Positions 1 to 5,666 of a stretch of DNA of 5,666 nucleotides are shown piece by piece; position 1 is the first letter of the stretch; each line of letters opens with the position of its first letter. Under the pieces are notes generated by a model. That model worked only from the letters and a program-made list of their open reading frames with translations. It did no database searches and was not told the origin of the DNA. This DNA comes from JBNKFV01 sp050290265 (GTDB lineage: Bacteria > Pseudomonadota > Gammaproteobacteria > Pseudomonadales > Cellvibrionaceae), in the NCBI GenBank assembly GCA_050290265.1, contig JBNKHI010000108.1:1-5666 (forward strand), written 5' to 3'. The position numbers were made by a program, and so were the translations under genes.

Positions 1-2
1 GT

Positions 3-320
3 ATGCCAGCCCCAGAATTTGAAGTCAGTGCTAATCGTTACGACCCTTATCGTAATTTCAAGTTTCGTGTGAAGTGGGGAACGATTGGGGAGAAAATGCA
101 TTATGTGATGGGCATCTCAAAAGTAAGCAGATTAACTCGCCAAACTCAGTCGATCCCGTTTCGTTTGAGTGGCGATTCCAGTACCCAACGTGCATTGCCC
201 AGACTTCTTCGATGTAAGCCAGACACCCATCTTTGCGACCCTGCTTACCAACCTCTTGCCATCCGGATGGGAGTTTACGTCCTGTGGGCCAAACAGAATA
301 CTGTTCCTCATGATTCATAA
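3..320 (+). pseudogene. gp19-like tail tube protein, 3'-truncated at a junction
   Basis: The first ~66 residues look like the N-terminus of the T4 gp19-type tail tube family, which forms the inner tube of contractile phage tails and extracellular contractile injection systems. Visible family signatures are NRYDPYRNFKFRVKW (residues 11-25), YVMGISKVSRLTR (34-46) and GDSSTQRALPR (57-67, matching the usual GDPSTSRKSPGR-type segment). About eight extra residues (26-33) lie between the KW strand and the GISKV segment compared with the short forms I recall. After residue ~66 (position ~200) the frame only reads the antisense of the MbtH-like gene up to a stop at 318-320, so the C-terminal half or more of the usual ~145-150 residues is missing. 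The ATG at 3-5 fits the family start, but only two bases precede it, so the start could lie outside. As it stands the product is unlikely to assemble. The assignment rests on motif recognition only. Confidence 0.72.
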
Positions 321-333
321 CAACGGTATACAT
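58..333 (-). CDS. MbtH-like protein with replaced C-terminus
   Basis: MbtH-like proteins are small cytosolic partners that bind and activate adenylation domains of non-ribosomal peptide synthetases. Residues 7-45 show the full signature: N7-x-E9-x-Q11-x-S13-x-W15-P16, L21-P22-x-G24-W25, G29, G32, C37-L38, I41 and W45, including the three hallmark tryptophans. The start at 331-333 gives the usual short lead before the NxE motif. No clear Shine-Dalgarno is visible (upstream bases read AGTAGACAAGATA). The family normally continues TDMRP-x-SLR straight after the third tryptophan; here it reads AMHVGYWN and then 40 unrelated residues, which are simply the antisense of the tail-tube fragment. The conserved fold is therefore almost complete, but the tail is foreign. 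It lies 48 bases downstream of the SnoaL-like gene on the same strand, and the NRPS it would serve is not in the window. It could be a functional core or a truncated remnant. Confidence 0.8.
   Translation of the reverse strand: MYTVVMNHEEQYSVWPTGRKLPSGWQEVGKQGRKDGCLAYIEEVWAMHVGYWNRHSNETGSTEFGELICLLLRCPSHNAFSPQSFPTSHET
194..206. other. Recombination or assembly junction (tail-to-tail gene fusion)
   Basis: Family similarity of the plus-strand tail tube fragment stops at about residue 66 (198-200), and similarity of the minus-strand MbtH-like protein stops at W45 (199-201). Each frame past this point only reads the antisense of the other gene. The two breakpoints coincide within a few bases, which implies a single joining event that removed the 3' parts of both genes. 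I see no insertion-sequence ends, target-site duplication, tRNA or long palindrome here. The exact base is uncertain by several nucleotides because it is inferred from protein motifs. Confidence 0.65.
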
Positions 334-381
334 TATCTTGTCTACTTATTCATTATTTACCATGGTTCTCAAATCCTTTTG

Positions 382-1233
382 TCAATGTGGATTAAGGACG
401 ATGCTTTCACCAACAAACTCCTGCCAATCCCCATCTGAAGCAAATTGGTATTCTCGCCAGTGGCTTATCTTCCCCGAACAAATCTTGGCAATCATGATGC
501 CATGTAACTGTTTTTGATCCCATCTGAGGGTATATTCCCCAACGCCGATTTGTGAGGCTTCGTTCAATAGGGATTGATGCCAAATTAATTGCACAGGTGC
601 TACACGAGCTTTTTCTTTGAAGTAAGCTTGTAGACCCTCACGTCCCTTGTGTTGTTCCCCTTTGGGCAGCTCAATACAGATGGCGTTATCCGTAAAGTTG
701 TCGGCCACTTTCTTCGTGTCACCTTTGCTCCACCATTGCGCGATTGTTTGCAAGAGGTGTTGAAAATCATTTTCTGTTGTCGGAGTAACGGATGGGGAAT
801 TCACGTGGTCTATCTTCTGCCTACAATCGGAGGGGAATGCACTATCTTTAATAAACGCATTCCATGCAAGAGTTGAATCGAAATAATACTCGCGCCAGAT
901 TGCGATTTTGCCCTCACTGATTTGCACAATAACAATTCCATGAACAGGTGAGCCATAGTTTAATGTGAATTCCGCGAAACCAATTTGCGTTGACGAATTA
1001 AAGCCCAGATGATGCCATCTCAATAACCCTTTATGAGGTTTCTCTCCCCCAAATAGCTGATATATTTCTTCTCGGCTTCGTAGCAAGAATCTGGTGGAAG
1101 GCTCATAGAAAATCACATCGTCGGTATAACAATTTGCGCCGCGCCGGGCATCACCTGCGCCGATGGCTGCAGCTAGCTCTTCCATTACAGCAATAAACTG
1201 CTGCTCAGACGAATTTAAAATAGGTGTCTCCAT
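382..1233 (-). CDS. Tandem SnoaL/NTF2-like two-domain protein
   Basis: This 283-residue protein consists of two SnoaL-like (NTF2-fold) domains, at about 10-130 and 154-275, joined by a polar linker (~133-153). The duplication is plain. The segment IGFAEFTLNY (84-93) with HGIVIVQISEGKIAIWREYYF (98-118) corresponds to IGVGEYTLRW (229-238) with HGIMIAKICSGKISHWREYQF (244-264), and each is followed by a W-x-x-F motif (W124, W270). Each half also has an early helix with D-A/T-x-x-x-A-x-x-(Y/F)-T-D-(D/N), as in SnoaL-like proteins. The fold serves as cyclase, isomerase, hydrolase or binding protein in many pathways, so the reaction cannot be read from sequence. No signal peptide or membrane segment is seen, so a cytosolic location is likely. 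The ATG at 1231-1233 has GGAG (1244-1247) ten bases upstream. It sits 125 bases after the second methyltransferase and 48 bases before the MbtH-like gene. The family call is moderately to highly certain; the role is unknown. Confidence 0.78.
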   Translation of the reverse strand: METPILNSSEQQFIAVMEELAAAIGAGDARRGANCYTDDVIFYEPSTRFLLRSREEIYQLFGGEKPHKGLLRWHHLGFNSSTQIGFAEFTLNYGSPVHGIVIVQISEGKIAIWREYYFDSTLAWNAFIKDSAFPSDCRQKIDHVNSPSVTPTTENDFQHLLQTIAQWWSKGDTKKVADNFTDNAICIELPKGEQHKGREGLQAYFKEKARVAPVQLIWHQSLLNEASQIGVGEYTLRWDQKQLHGIMIAKICSGKISHWREYQFASDGDWQEFVGESIVLNPH

Positions 1234-1261
1234 ATTTCTTTCACTCCATGAAAGGCTTAGT

Positions 1262-1303
1262 AGCCGTTCGAAATTAACTCAGCGGTTTCTGAACCGAACG
1301 GCT
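1262..1303. repeat. 9-bp perfect inverted repeat in the intergenic gap
   Basis: AGCCGTTCG at 1262-1270 is the exact reverse complement of CGAACGGCT at 1295-1303, with a 24-base spacer. Inside the spacer, CGGTT (1283-1287) and AACCG (1292-1296) form a competing 5-bp stem with a four-base TCTG loop that shares two bases with the outer arm. No T-run follows on the minus strand, so it is not a classical intrinsic terminator. It lies just upstream of the ribosome binding site of the SnoaL-like gene and could be an RNA structure or a protein-binding operator. Confidence 0.5.
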
Positions 1304-1310
1304 GCTTTAA

Positions 1311-1356
1311 GCCCATTCACCAATTCGTAAGCGAAGCATTTATTCTGTGAATGGGC
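1311..1356 (-). repeat. 10-bp perfect inverted repeat just after a methyltransferase stop
   Basis: GCCCATTCAC at 1311-1320 pairs perfectly with GTGAATGGGC at 1347-1356, separated by 26 bases. On the minus strand the stem begins two bases after the TAA stop (1359-1361) of the second methyltransferase, where a terminator or mRNA-stabilising hairpin would be expected. The sequence after the stem reads TTAAAGC, without a U-rich tract, and the loop is long. A partial terminator/attenuator, a processing structure or a REP-like repeat unit are all possible. It could lower expression of the SnoaL-like and MbtH-like genes relative to the methyltransferases. Confidence 0.5.
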
Positions 1357-1358
1357 AC

Positions 1359-2780
1359 TTAAGAGTTGCGGGCTATGATGAGGTCTGTTACGGGTAATCG
1401 GGACATGTGTTTGGGCGACAAACCAACTTGTTGTAGGCGTGACCTATGGTCATCCATACTTAATAATTGCCCTCCTCCACTGACGAAGAGCTTTACCCCT
1501 GCTAGTAGATGACGGTGGGGGCCAGCGTAATTATTATCTAACATCATATCCGCTATCAAAAGTAAACCGCTTGGTTTTACTGCTTTTGTAACCTGTGTGA
1601 GCCAATTCGGTAAGTGTAGCGGGGGTATTGTATGCATAACTTCGTTAAGCACGACAAGATCATATTGAACTGCCTCATATGGATATGTCATGATATTGTC
1701 TGGTTGCCATATATAGCGTTCAGATAAGTTAGCGTGTGCTACTATTCGCTGGGTTTCCGCCAGCGCGCTTTCTGTATCAACGGCCGTAACTTGGCTCTCC
1801 GTATGAGCATTGGCCAATGCCATCCCCCAGTTGCCTATACCCGCACCTATTTCTAGGATGTGAAACGGCCGTTTCTGGGCTTTAAGCGCAAGGGCAACTT
1901 TGTCGGAAACTTGCTGCAAAAGGGGGCGAAGTGGCTGATTAACCCTGATAAAGGCCCGTCTGAAAGTATCATTCTCGCCCGGTGAGCTGTGTTTACTCGC
2001 AGGCTTGCCAGAGGAAACACAGGCCATTAGTTGCCCCAAAGAATGCCAAAAGTATTGTCGATCTAACAACAACCGTTGACCAATCCAATGGATATGGTTT
2101 TTAACGGTGCCCTTTCCAAAAGCGACGTGGGCAGCTTCGGTCAGAGTCACTTCATCAGTGGTGATATGCAAAACGCCGCACCTTTGTCCTACGGTCAGGA
2201 GCGAATCCAGAGTTGAAGCTGGTATACTACTTCGCGAAATCAAATCAGATCGGTAGCATCCCCGTTCTGCTGCCTCCAATATTTCCAACTCCGCCAGAGC
2301 CATTAGTGAGGCTGTCCATGCATATCCCCAGAGAAGTTCAATGAGCTCGTTCGTTGCTGTTTTTTTCGGCGCTAATCTGTCCAAAGCCAGACAGAGTAGC
2401 GACTCGAACTGTACTTTCTTTATTTCGGCAGCCGCATCCCAAAATTGAGCGGCTTCGACCGCAGCTGGGCCGATAAAAGCATCATGTTCAGGATCAAAAG
2501 CCACGCGATATTTATCCGAAAGTTGGTATTCGTTCTGGGAATTCCCGGACACAAGGCCCAAGCTGGCCAGACCGCGCAATATTACAGTGACACCCTGTAC
2601 ATCGTAACCCTGTATCTCTGCCAACGCCTCAGGCGTGTGCGGTTGTTTGCGTAATGGTTCAAGCAAATGCAGCTTGATTGTGGCTTGGAGCAGGCTGGAT
2701 TCAACGTGAGCATTAAGTAATCGCTGGATACTGGTGGGATCTTGTTTTTCGAGCATGGGTGTGTAATTGGGCAGAGCCAT
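1359..2780 (-). CDS. SAM-dependent O-methyltransferase-like protein with duplicated N-terminal module (second of pair)
   Basis: This 473-residue protein has a C-terminal class I SAM methyltransferase domain (~300-470). Visible motifs are the glycine-rich HILEIGAGIGNWG (307-319), the acidic end of strand 2 at D335 (VTAVDTES), YDLVVLNEVMH (373-383) and KPSGLLLIADMML (402-414). This layout matches the acetylserotonin/caffeate-type O-methyltransferase superfamily, in which a His near the end of strand 4 can act as base; H383 is the candidate. Instead of one winged-helix dimerisation module there are two, at ~25-125 and ~148-260. Each ends in a similar helix (QFWDAAAEI 112-120; YFWHSLGQL 243-251). 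The protein is over 100 residues longer than the usual ~330-360. The ATG at 2778-2780 lies seven bases after the upstream methyltransferase stop; GGAG (2793-2796) lies within that gene's final codons, so translational coupling is likely. The substrate is unknown, and methylation could be on O, N or C. Confidence 0.88.
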   Translation of the reverse strand: MALPNYTPMLEKQDPTSIQRLLNAHVESSLLQATIKLHLLEPLRKQPHTPEALAEIQGYDVQGVTVILRGLASLGLVSGNSQNEYQLSDKYRVAFDPEHDAFIGPAAVEAAQFWDAAAEIKKVQFESLLCLALDRLAPKKTATNELIELLWGYAWTASLMALAELEILEAAERGCYRSDLISRSSIPASTLDSLLTVGQRCGVLHITTDEVTLTEAAHVAFGKGTVKNHIHWIGQRLLLDRQYFWHSLGQLMACVSSGKPASKHSSPGENDTFRRAFIRVNQPLRPLLQQVSDKVALALKAQKRPFHILEIGAGIGNWGMALANAHTESQVTAVDTESALAETQRIVAHANLSERYIWQPDNIMTYPYEAVQYDLVVLNEVMHTIPPLHLPNWLTQVTKAVKPSGLLLIADMMLDNNYAGPHRHLLAGVKLFVSGGGQLLSMDDHRSRLQQVGLSPKHMSRLPVTDLIIARNS

Positions 2781-2787
2781 CTGTTAA

Positions 2788-4284
2788 CTAAACTCCAGCC
2801 GGCTGTTCTTTAAGCGAGATGAGTGTCTGGGGTAATGTCCAGCTGTCCATCCGACTGACAATAACATCAATACCTTGCAGGCGATAACATTGTGTGGTGT
2901 TAAACCCGGCAGCTTCAAGCAACTCTGTATACTCAGGCAGCGACAAAATATCGCCTTGCGTTGACAAGAATTCCTTCACGCCAAAATAGAGATAATCAAT
3001 AGGGTCATCTCGTTCTTCATTTAACACCTGATCGGCAATCACAAGGCAGCCTTGGGGCCGTAAAGCACGGGCTAACTTCTGAAATAATCCCGGCAAATCA
3101 TCTGGATGCTGGGTATGACAAATCTGCCCCAAAATGATGACGTCAAACTTTTCTTCACCATAATCAGCCAGCAATAGATCGTCGCCCCATATCGCGGTCT
3201 CGTTCTTTAACTTTAACCGTTCCACATTGCGCCGCGTCTGAGCCAACACCTGTGGCTGGTCCATAAAGGTAATATGCATGGTGGGGTCTACATGGGCAAA
3301 TGCAGCGCCCCAAACGCCAGAGCCAGCCCCCACATCAAGCACTTTCGCATTAGCCAGCACCCCATTTTGATTTAATGTTATAGGGACATCGCGAATGATT
3401 TGGAAGTAGGCGGAAAAGACACTGGTGTTATAGCGAGCCAACGCTAGATAAAATTGTCCACTTAGTTCCGGTTTATGGAGGTCCAAGCTGCGTTGACCGT
3501 GCTTCACGGCCGCTTCAAGTTCACCCAACGTTTGCCAATACATGTTGGTAATACCCAGGCTTTGTTTATAAGAAGCAATGCTTTTGGGGTGGAGCAGGTT
3601 ACTGGCATTTGCCTGAAGGTGATAGCGATCCGCCTCATTCTGCAAAATGCCCATGCTGGTGAGTGTATCCAGCAGAATTTTCATCCCGCTTACTGAGGTT
3701 TCACAAGTTGTGGCAACCTGTGGCAACAAAACAGAGCCATCTGTCAGTTGAGTGAACAAATCTAACGCACTGGCGCAAACGAGCGCCTGAGTACGCAAGA
3801 AGTTACGGGCAACACAATCGAAAATCCAAACGGCCGTTTTTGAGGGATGGGCTAATGTCGGGGTGGTTGTAAATAGGGTTTGGTAATGTTGGAGGATATC
3901 CCACATCTGACCCTCATAAGTGACGGGGTTGCCGCTGCGTACGGCCGTTTCTAACTGCTGAGTTGGCCCCCACCAAAGACGCGCATTTTTTAGCTGCTCT
4001 ATAAATTCCTGGTGGCGTAAGGGAACGGCGTATTCACGCCTGATAGCCACTTCCCTCTGCGCATTCATTTTAAGAACTTTCTGGCTGACAAGTGGCTCAA
4101 CGAGAATGCGTGTTCCGCGCACGGAAGCACCAGCCTGTTCGGCTAAAGCGGTTAAGGTGGTGTAGCCCTCACCTTCGGTGGGGATATGGTCAAATAAATC
4201 AAGGTGTAAGGCAGTGTGCCATACGGCCGAATCTACACAGGCATATTTGGCCCAAAAACTAAACAAATAGGCTAAATCCATCAT
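2788..4284 (-). CDS. SAM-dependent O-methyltransferase-like protein with duplicated N-terminal module (first of pair)
   Basis: This 498-residue protein has the same architecture as its downstream neighbour. The SAM-binding domain (~300-475) shows KVLDVGAGSGVWG (314-326), D342 at the end of strand 2 (FMDQP), GDD (367-369) near the adenine pocket, FDVIILGQICH (380-390) with H390 in the possible base position, and LRPQGCLVIADQV (408-420). Two winged-helix/dimerisation modules precede it, at ~15-135 and ~153-285. They share a helix LWWGPTQQLETAVRSG (103-118) versus MYWQTLGELEAAVKHG (248-263), spaced ~145 residues apart, which marks an internal duplication. The two methyltransferases are divergent paralogues, probably from gene duplication after the module duplication. 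The start at 4282-4284 has GGAG (4290-4293) five bases upstream; a second ATG (4279-4281) follows directly and is an equal alternative. It lies 28 bases after the LanB-like gene. The substrate is unknown, perhaps a product of the LanB-like enzyme. Confidence 0.88.
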   Translation of the reverse strand: MMDLAYLFSFWAKYACVDSAVWHTALHLDLFDHIPTEGEGYTTLTALAEQAGASVRGTRILVEPLVSQKVLKMNAQREVAIRREYAVPLRHQEFIEQLKNARLWWGPTQQLETAVRSGNPVTYEGQMWDILQHYQTLFTTTPTLAHPSKTAVWIFDCVARNFLRTQALVCASALDLFTQLTDGSVLLPQVATTCETSVSGMKILLDTLTSMGILQNEADRYHLQANASNLLHPKSIASYKQSLGITNMYWQTLGELEAAVKHGQRSLDLHKPELSGQFYLALARYNTSVFSAYFQIIRDVPITLNQNGVLANAKVLDVGAGSGVWGAAFAHVDPTMHITFMDQPQVLAQTRRNVERLKLKNETAIWGDDLLLADYGEEKFDVIILGQICHTQHPDDLPGLFQKLARALRPQGCLVIADQVLNEERDDPIDYLYFGVKEFLSTQGDILSLPEYTELLEAAGFNTTQCYRLQGIDVIVSRMDSWTLPQTLISLKEQPAGV

Positions 4285-4285
4285 T

Positions 4286-4295
4286 CAATCTCCAT
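4286..4295 (-). promoter_or_regulatory. Ribosome binding site of the first methyltransferase
   Basis: On the minus strand the bases read ATGGAGATTG, followed by AATGATG. GGAG is five bases from the first ATG and eight from the second, both acceptable spacings, so it supports the tandem-ATG start but does not choose between the two. An upstream ATG overlapping the site opens only a four-codon frame (M-E-I-E-stop). Confidence 0.6.
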
Positions 4296-4312
4296 TTTAT
4301 TTTATTTGCATC

Positions 4313-5666
4313 CTATTCAATACTCGCCAGCATTCTAAACTCGCAGCAGTGCGAGCCCGTGTTGGTTCTGAGCCATAGCTGTTGGCTGTTGGGCAGCATT
4401 TCGGTGATGGTCACGGTTTCGCATTGGCGAGCCAAAGAGTAAAGTAACTCGACGAGAAAGTGATTGTCTAAATCAATATATAAAGGCTTAGGTTCAGACG
4501 GTGAGCGTACAAAAAATTCATTAGGCAACTGATGTTGTTTTTGCCAGCGCCGAGCCTGTACGAAGAGCTCAAAGCCACGCTCTGGCCATTCTTGCAGTGG
4601 TTGGGTAGACAACACCCACTTTTCTCGTTGATAAACGATATTGTCGATCTCGATGCGAGGTGTGTGCTCACCGAGATCAATGGACAGCGGTTCTACGGCC
4701 GTAAATGCAAAAGGGGCCAGCGGATCGAGGCCTGTTGCCCGCCGTTTGAGTGGCGGATACAGTCGCAACCACTGCCCATTAGCCCAAAGAGCGGGTATAT
4801 TTTTCTCTTTTTCCCGCACCTGAACGGCCGCTACCGGAATGGCACGATCATCAGGATAACAGGGGCGTAATTCAATCAGGTTACCAGGCAAGGGATAAGG
4901 AAATATTTTACTTTTGCGCGTATGGACCAGTTGTGCCGCCAACGACGCGCCAGGTTGGGTCATCAATGTGGCAGACAAGGGTTCAAACGAGATGTGCTCA
5001 GCTTCGCCAAAATAAGCGGTAGGGAAAACCCAGGGCAATGGCTGCGAATGCCCTTCGCCCAATACCAGTTGGAACTCACCTGCCTGCAATGCTTCCAGGC
5101 TATCGGCGGCAATCATGAGATCAACTGAGCAGCAGTCACAGGCATCCGTATCTGGGGGTAGGGAAGGCAGAGGCAGCTCTGCACTGCACAAATAGGCTCG
5201 ATGCCCATCGCTTTTTGTTTGCACTAATTGATGCAACGTCGCCATGAAGTTGCTGAAGTCGGCAGTTTCTGAAGGCATCAGCGAACTACGGGATAGCGCT
5301 TGCAAGTAAGTGAGGAATGGAATCGCCTGTTTGTCGTTGGTGGCGAGCGTTTGCCACAGAGTGTGGGCTGCCTGTTGGTCACGCTGGTTACGTAAACGGC
5401 CGTATGCGTACCACAGCCTCAGAATTGGCTTTAGTTGTGTCTGAATCGTCTGCGCTAACAACCCGCCAACCTCACATCTCACCAATCGGCCCAGGCATTC
5501 TTCAAAAATGAGAAAACGATCGGCATACATCGCACCTCCCCCACGTTGGGAGGCGGTGGTGCTGATTTCCTCAAATCGTTTTTCCAGGGCAGCCAGCAGC
5601 TGGATACGCTGGTTCAAATTGGCTGCGGCAAATGCTGTAATGGTGCACTGGAACTCGTGCAGCATG
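4313..5666 (-). CDS. LanB-type (lantibiotic dehydratase-like) tRNA-dependent enzyme, C-terminal part; 5' end outside the window
   Basis: LanB-fold enzymes use aminoacyl-tRNA: dehydratases glutamylate Ser/Thr of a precursor peptide, while PEARLs add an amino acid to a peptide C-terminus. The 450 visible residues match the second half of the tRNA-dependent domain. Signatures are YADRFLIFEECLG (47-59), SVDLMIAADSLEAL (180-193), QLVLGEGH (199-206), the region FEPLSATLMTQPGA (227-240), FFVRSPSEPKPLYIDLDNHF (384-403) and the terminal TEMLPNSQQLWLR (421-433). The protein ends about 17 residues later, without the ~300-residue SpaB_C-type elimination domain, so this is a small LanB. The reading frame is open to the window edge. 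The ATG at 5663-5665 is probably internal, because full-length relatives are about 750-900 residues. A Cys-rich spot (CDCC, 176-179) and a near-terminal CC (440-441) are odd but of unknown meaning. It is probably the first visible gene of the operon. Family certain; dehydratase versus ligase undecided. Confidence 0.88.
   Translation of the reverse strand, partial: MLHEFQCTITAFAAANLNQRIQLLAALEKRFEEISTTASQRGGGAMYADRFLIFEECLGRLVRCEVGGLLAQTIQTQLKPILRLWYAYGRLRNQRDQQAAHTLWQTLATNDKQAIPFLTYLQALSRSSLMPSETADFSNFMATLHQLVQTKSDGHRAYLCSAELPLPSLPPDTDACDCCSVDLMIAADSLEALQAGEFQLVLGEGHSQPLPWVFPTAYFGEAEHISFEPLSATLMTQPGASLAAQLVHTRKSKIFPYPLPGNLIELRPCYPDDRAIPVAAVQVREKEKNIPALWANGQWLRLYPPLKRRATGLDPLAPFAFTAVEPLSIDLGEHTPRIEIDNIVYQREKWVLSTQPLQEWPERGFELFVQARRWQKQHQLPNEFFVRSPSEPKPLYIDLDNHFLVELLYSLARQCETVTITEMLPNSQQLWLRTNTGSHCCEFRMLASIE

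Larger units (their letters stand above)
1780..5403. repeat. Dispersed palindrome ACGGCCGT (HIP1-like), 6 perfect copies and 3 near copies
   Basis: Perfect ACGGCCGT occurs at 1780-1787, 1865-1872, 3830-3837, 3941-3948, 4695-4702 and 5396-5403. Seven-base ACGGCCG occurs at 3506, 4223 and 4824. Two copies extend to the 12-base palindrome AAACGGCCGTTT (1863-1874 and 3828-3839). About 0.1 perfect octamers would be expected in a random sequence of this length and balanced composition. The copies lie inside coding regions in three different reading phases (T-A-V in most, R-P at 1865, G-R at 5396), so protein constraint does not explain them. Every CGGCCG in the window is preceded by A on the plus strand. 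Confidence 0.85.

Noticed and set aside
58..198. C-terminal 46 residues of the minus-strand MbtH frame as a novel domain
   Set aside because: They are the antisense of the tail tube motifs, so they are more simply explained as foreign sequence read through the join.
201..320. Continuation of the plus-strand tail tube frame as real coding sequence
   Set aside because: It is the exact antisense of the well-conserved MbtH core and shows no tail-tube motifs; it is a run-on past the junction.
169..438. Plus-strand open frame of 89 codons
   Set aside because: It overlaps the antisense of both the MbtH-like and SnoaL-like genes, has no recognisable motif and spans an operon gap.
1311..1356. Calling the 10-bp stem an intrinsic terminator
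   Set aside because: The loop is 26 bases and no U-rich run follows, so it is listed as an inverted repeat only.
1234..1358. A promoter or short precursor peptide in the gap before the SnoaL-like gene
   Set aside because: No convincing -35/-10 pair was seen on the minus strand, and the only small frames (10 codons or fewer) have no precursor features.
1..1779. Lack of ACGGCCGT in the left third as a sign of foreign origin
   Set aside because: A gap of similar length (1873-3505) occurs inside the methyltransferase genes, so the absence is not distinctive.
4532..4870. Plus-strand open frame of 112 codons inside the LanB-like gene
   Set aside because: It is antisense to strongly conserved LanB motifs, with no family signature or convincing ribosome binding site.
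5663..5665. The ATG at the right edge as the true LanB start
   Set aside because: The frame is open to the edge, and the 450 residues correspond to the second half of a longer family, so the gene very probably continues outside.

Overview
The window carries a run of five genes on the minus strand that looks like part of a specialised-metabolite (peptide natural product) cluster. At its left end the run is cut off by an abrupt join to a phage-tail-type gene on the plus strand. In minus-strand (transcription) order the genes are: (1) the C-terminal half of a LanB-type, lantibiotic dehydratase-like enzyme that runs off the right edge; (2) and (3) two tandem SAM-dependent O-methyltransferase-like proteins, each with a duplicated N-terminal winged-helix/dimerisation module; (4) a protein of two tandem SnoaL/NTF2-like domains; (5) an MbtH-like protein whose conserved core stops at its third conserved tryptophan, near position 200.

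The spacing suggests one operon. There are 28 bases from LanB to the first methyltransferase, 7 bases between the methyltransferases, 125 bases to the SnoaL-like gene and 48 bases to the MbtH-like gene. The 125-base gap holds two perfect inverted repeats that could end or modulate transcription. The visible LanB portion ends with the typical end of the tRNA-dependent (glutamylation-type) domain and has no elimination domain. It is therefore a 'small LanB', as in split dehydratases or peptide aminoacyl-tRNA ligases (PEARLs). MbtH proteins assist NRPS adenylation domains, so the cluster may be a RiPP/NRPS mixture. No precursor peptide or NRPS is visible.

Positions 3 to about 200 on the plus strand encode the N-terminal third to half of a gp19-like tail tube protein (contractile phage tail or extracellular contractile injection system). 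Its family similarity ends at the same base, within a few nucleotides, as the MbtH similarity does on the other strand. The two genes are joined tail to tail with both 3' ends missing, so this is either a real rearrangement or an assembly/amplification chimera.

The organism is a bacterium of roughly balanced base composition. The palindrome ACGGCCGT is strikingly frequent (6 perfect copies and 3 seven-base matches), resembling in kind the HIP1 palindrome of cyanobacteria. Together with a small LanB, MbtH and a gp19-type tail protein this would fit a Chloroflexota or cyanobacteria-like lineage, but the sequence alone does not settle the phylum. No rRNA, tRNA, CRISPR array, insertion sequence or replication origin was seen.
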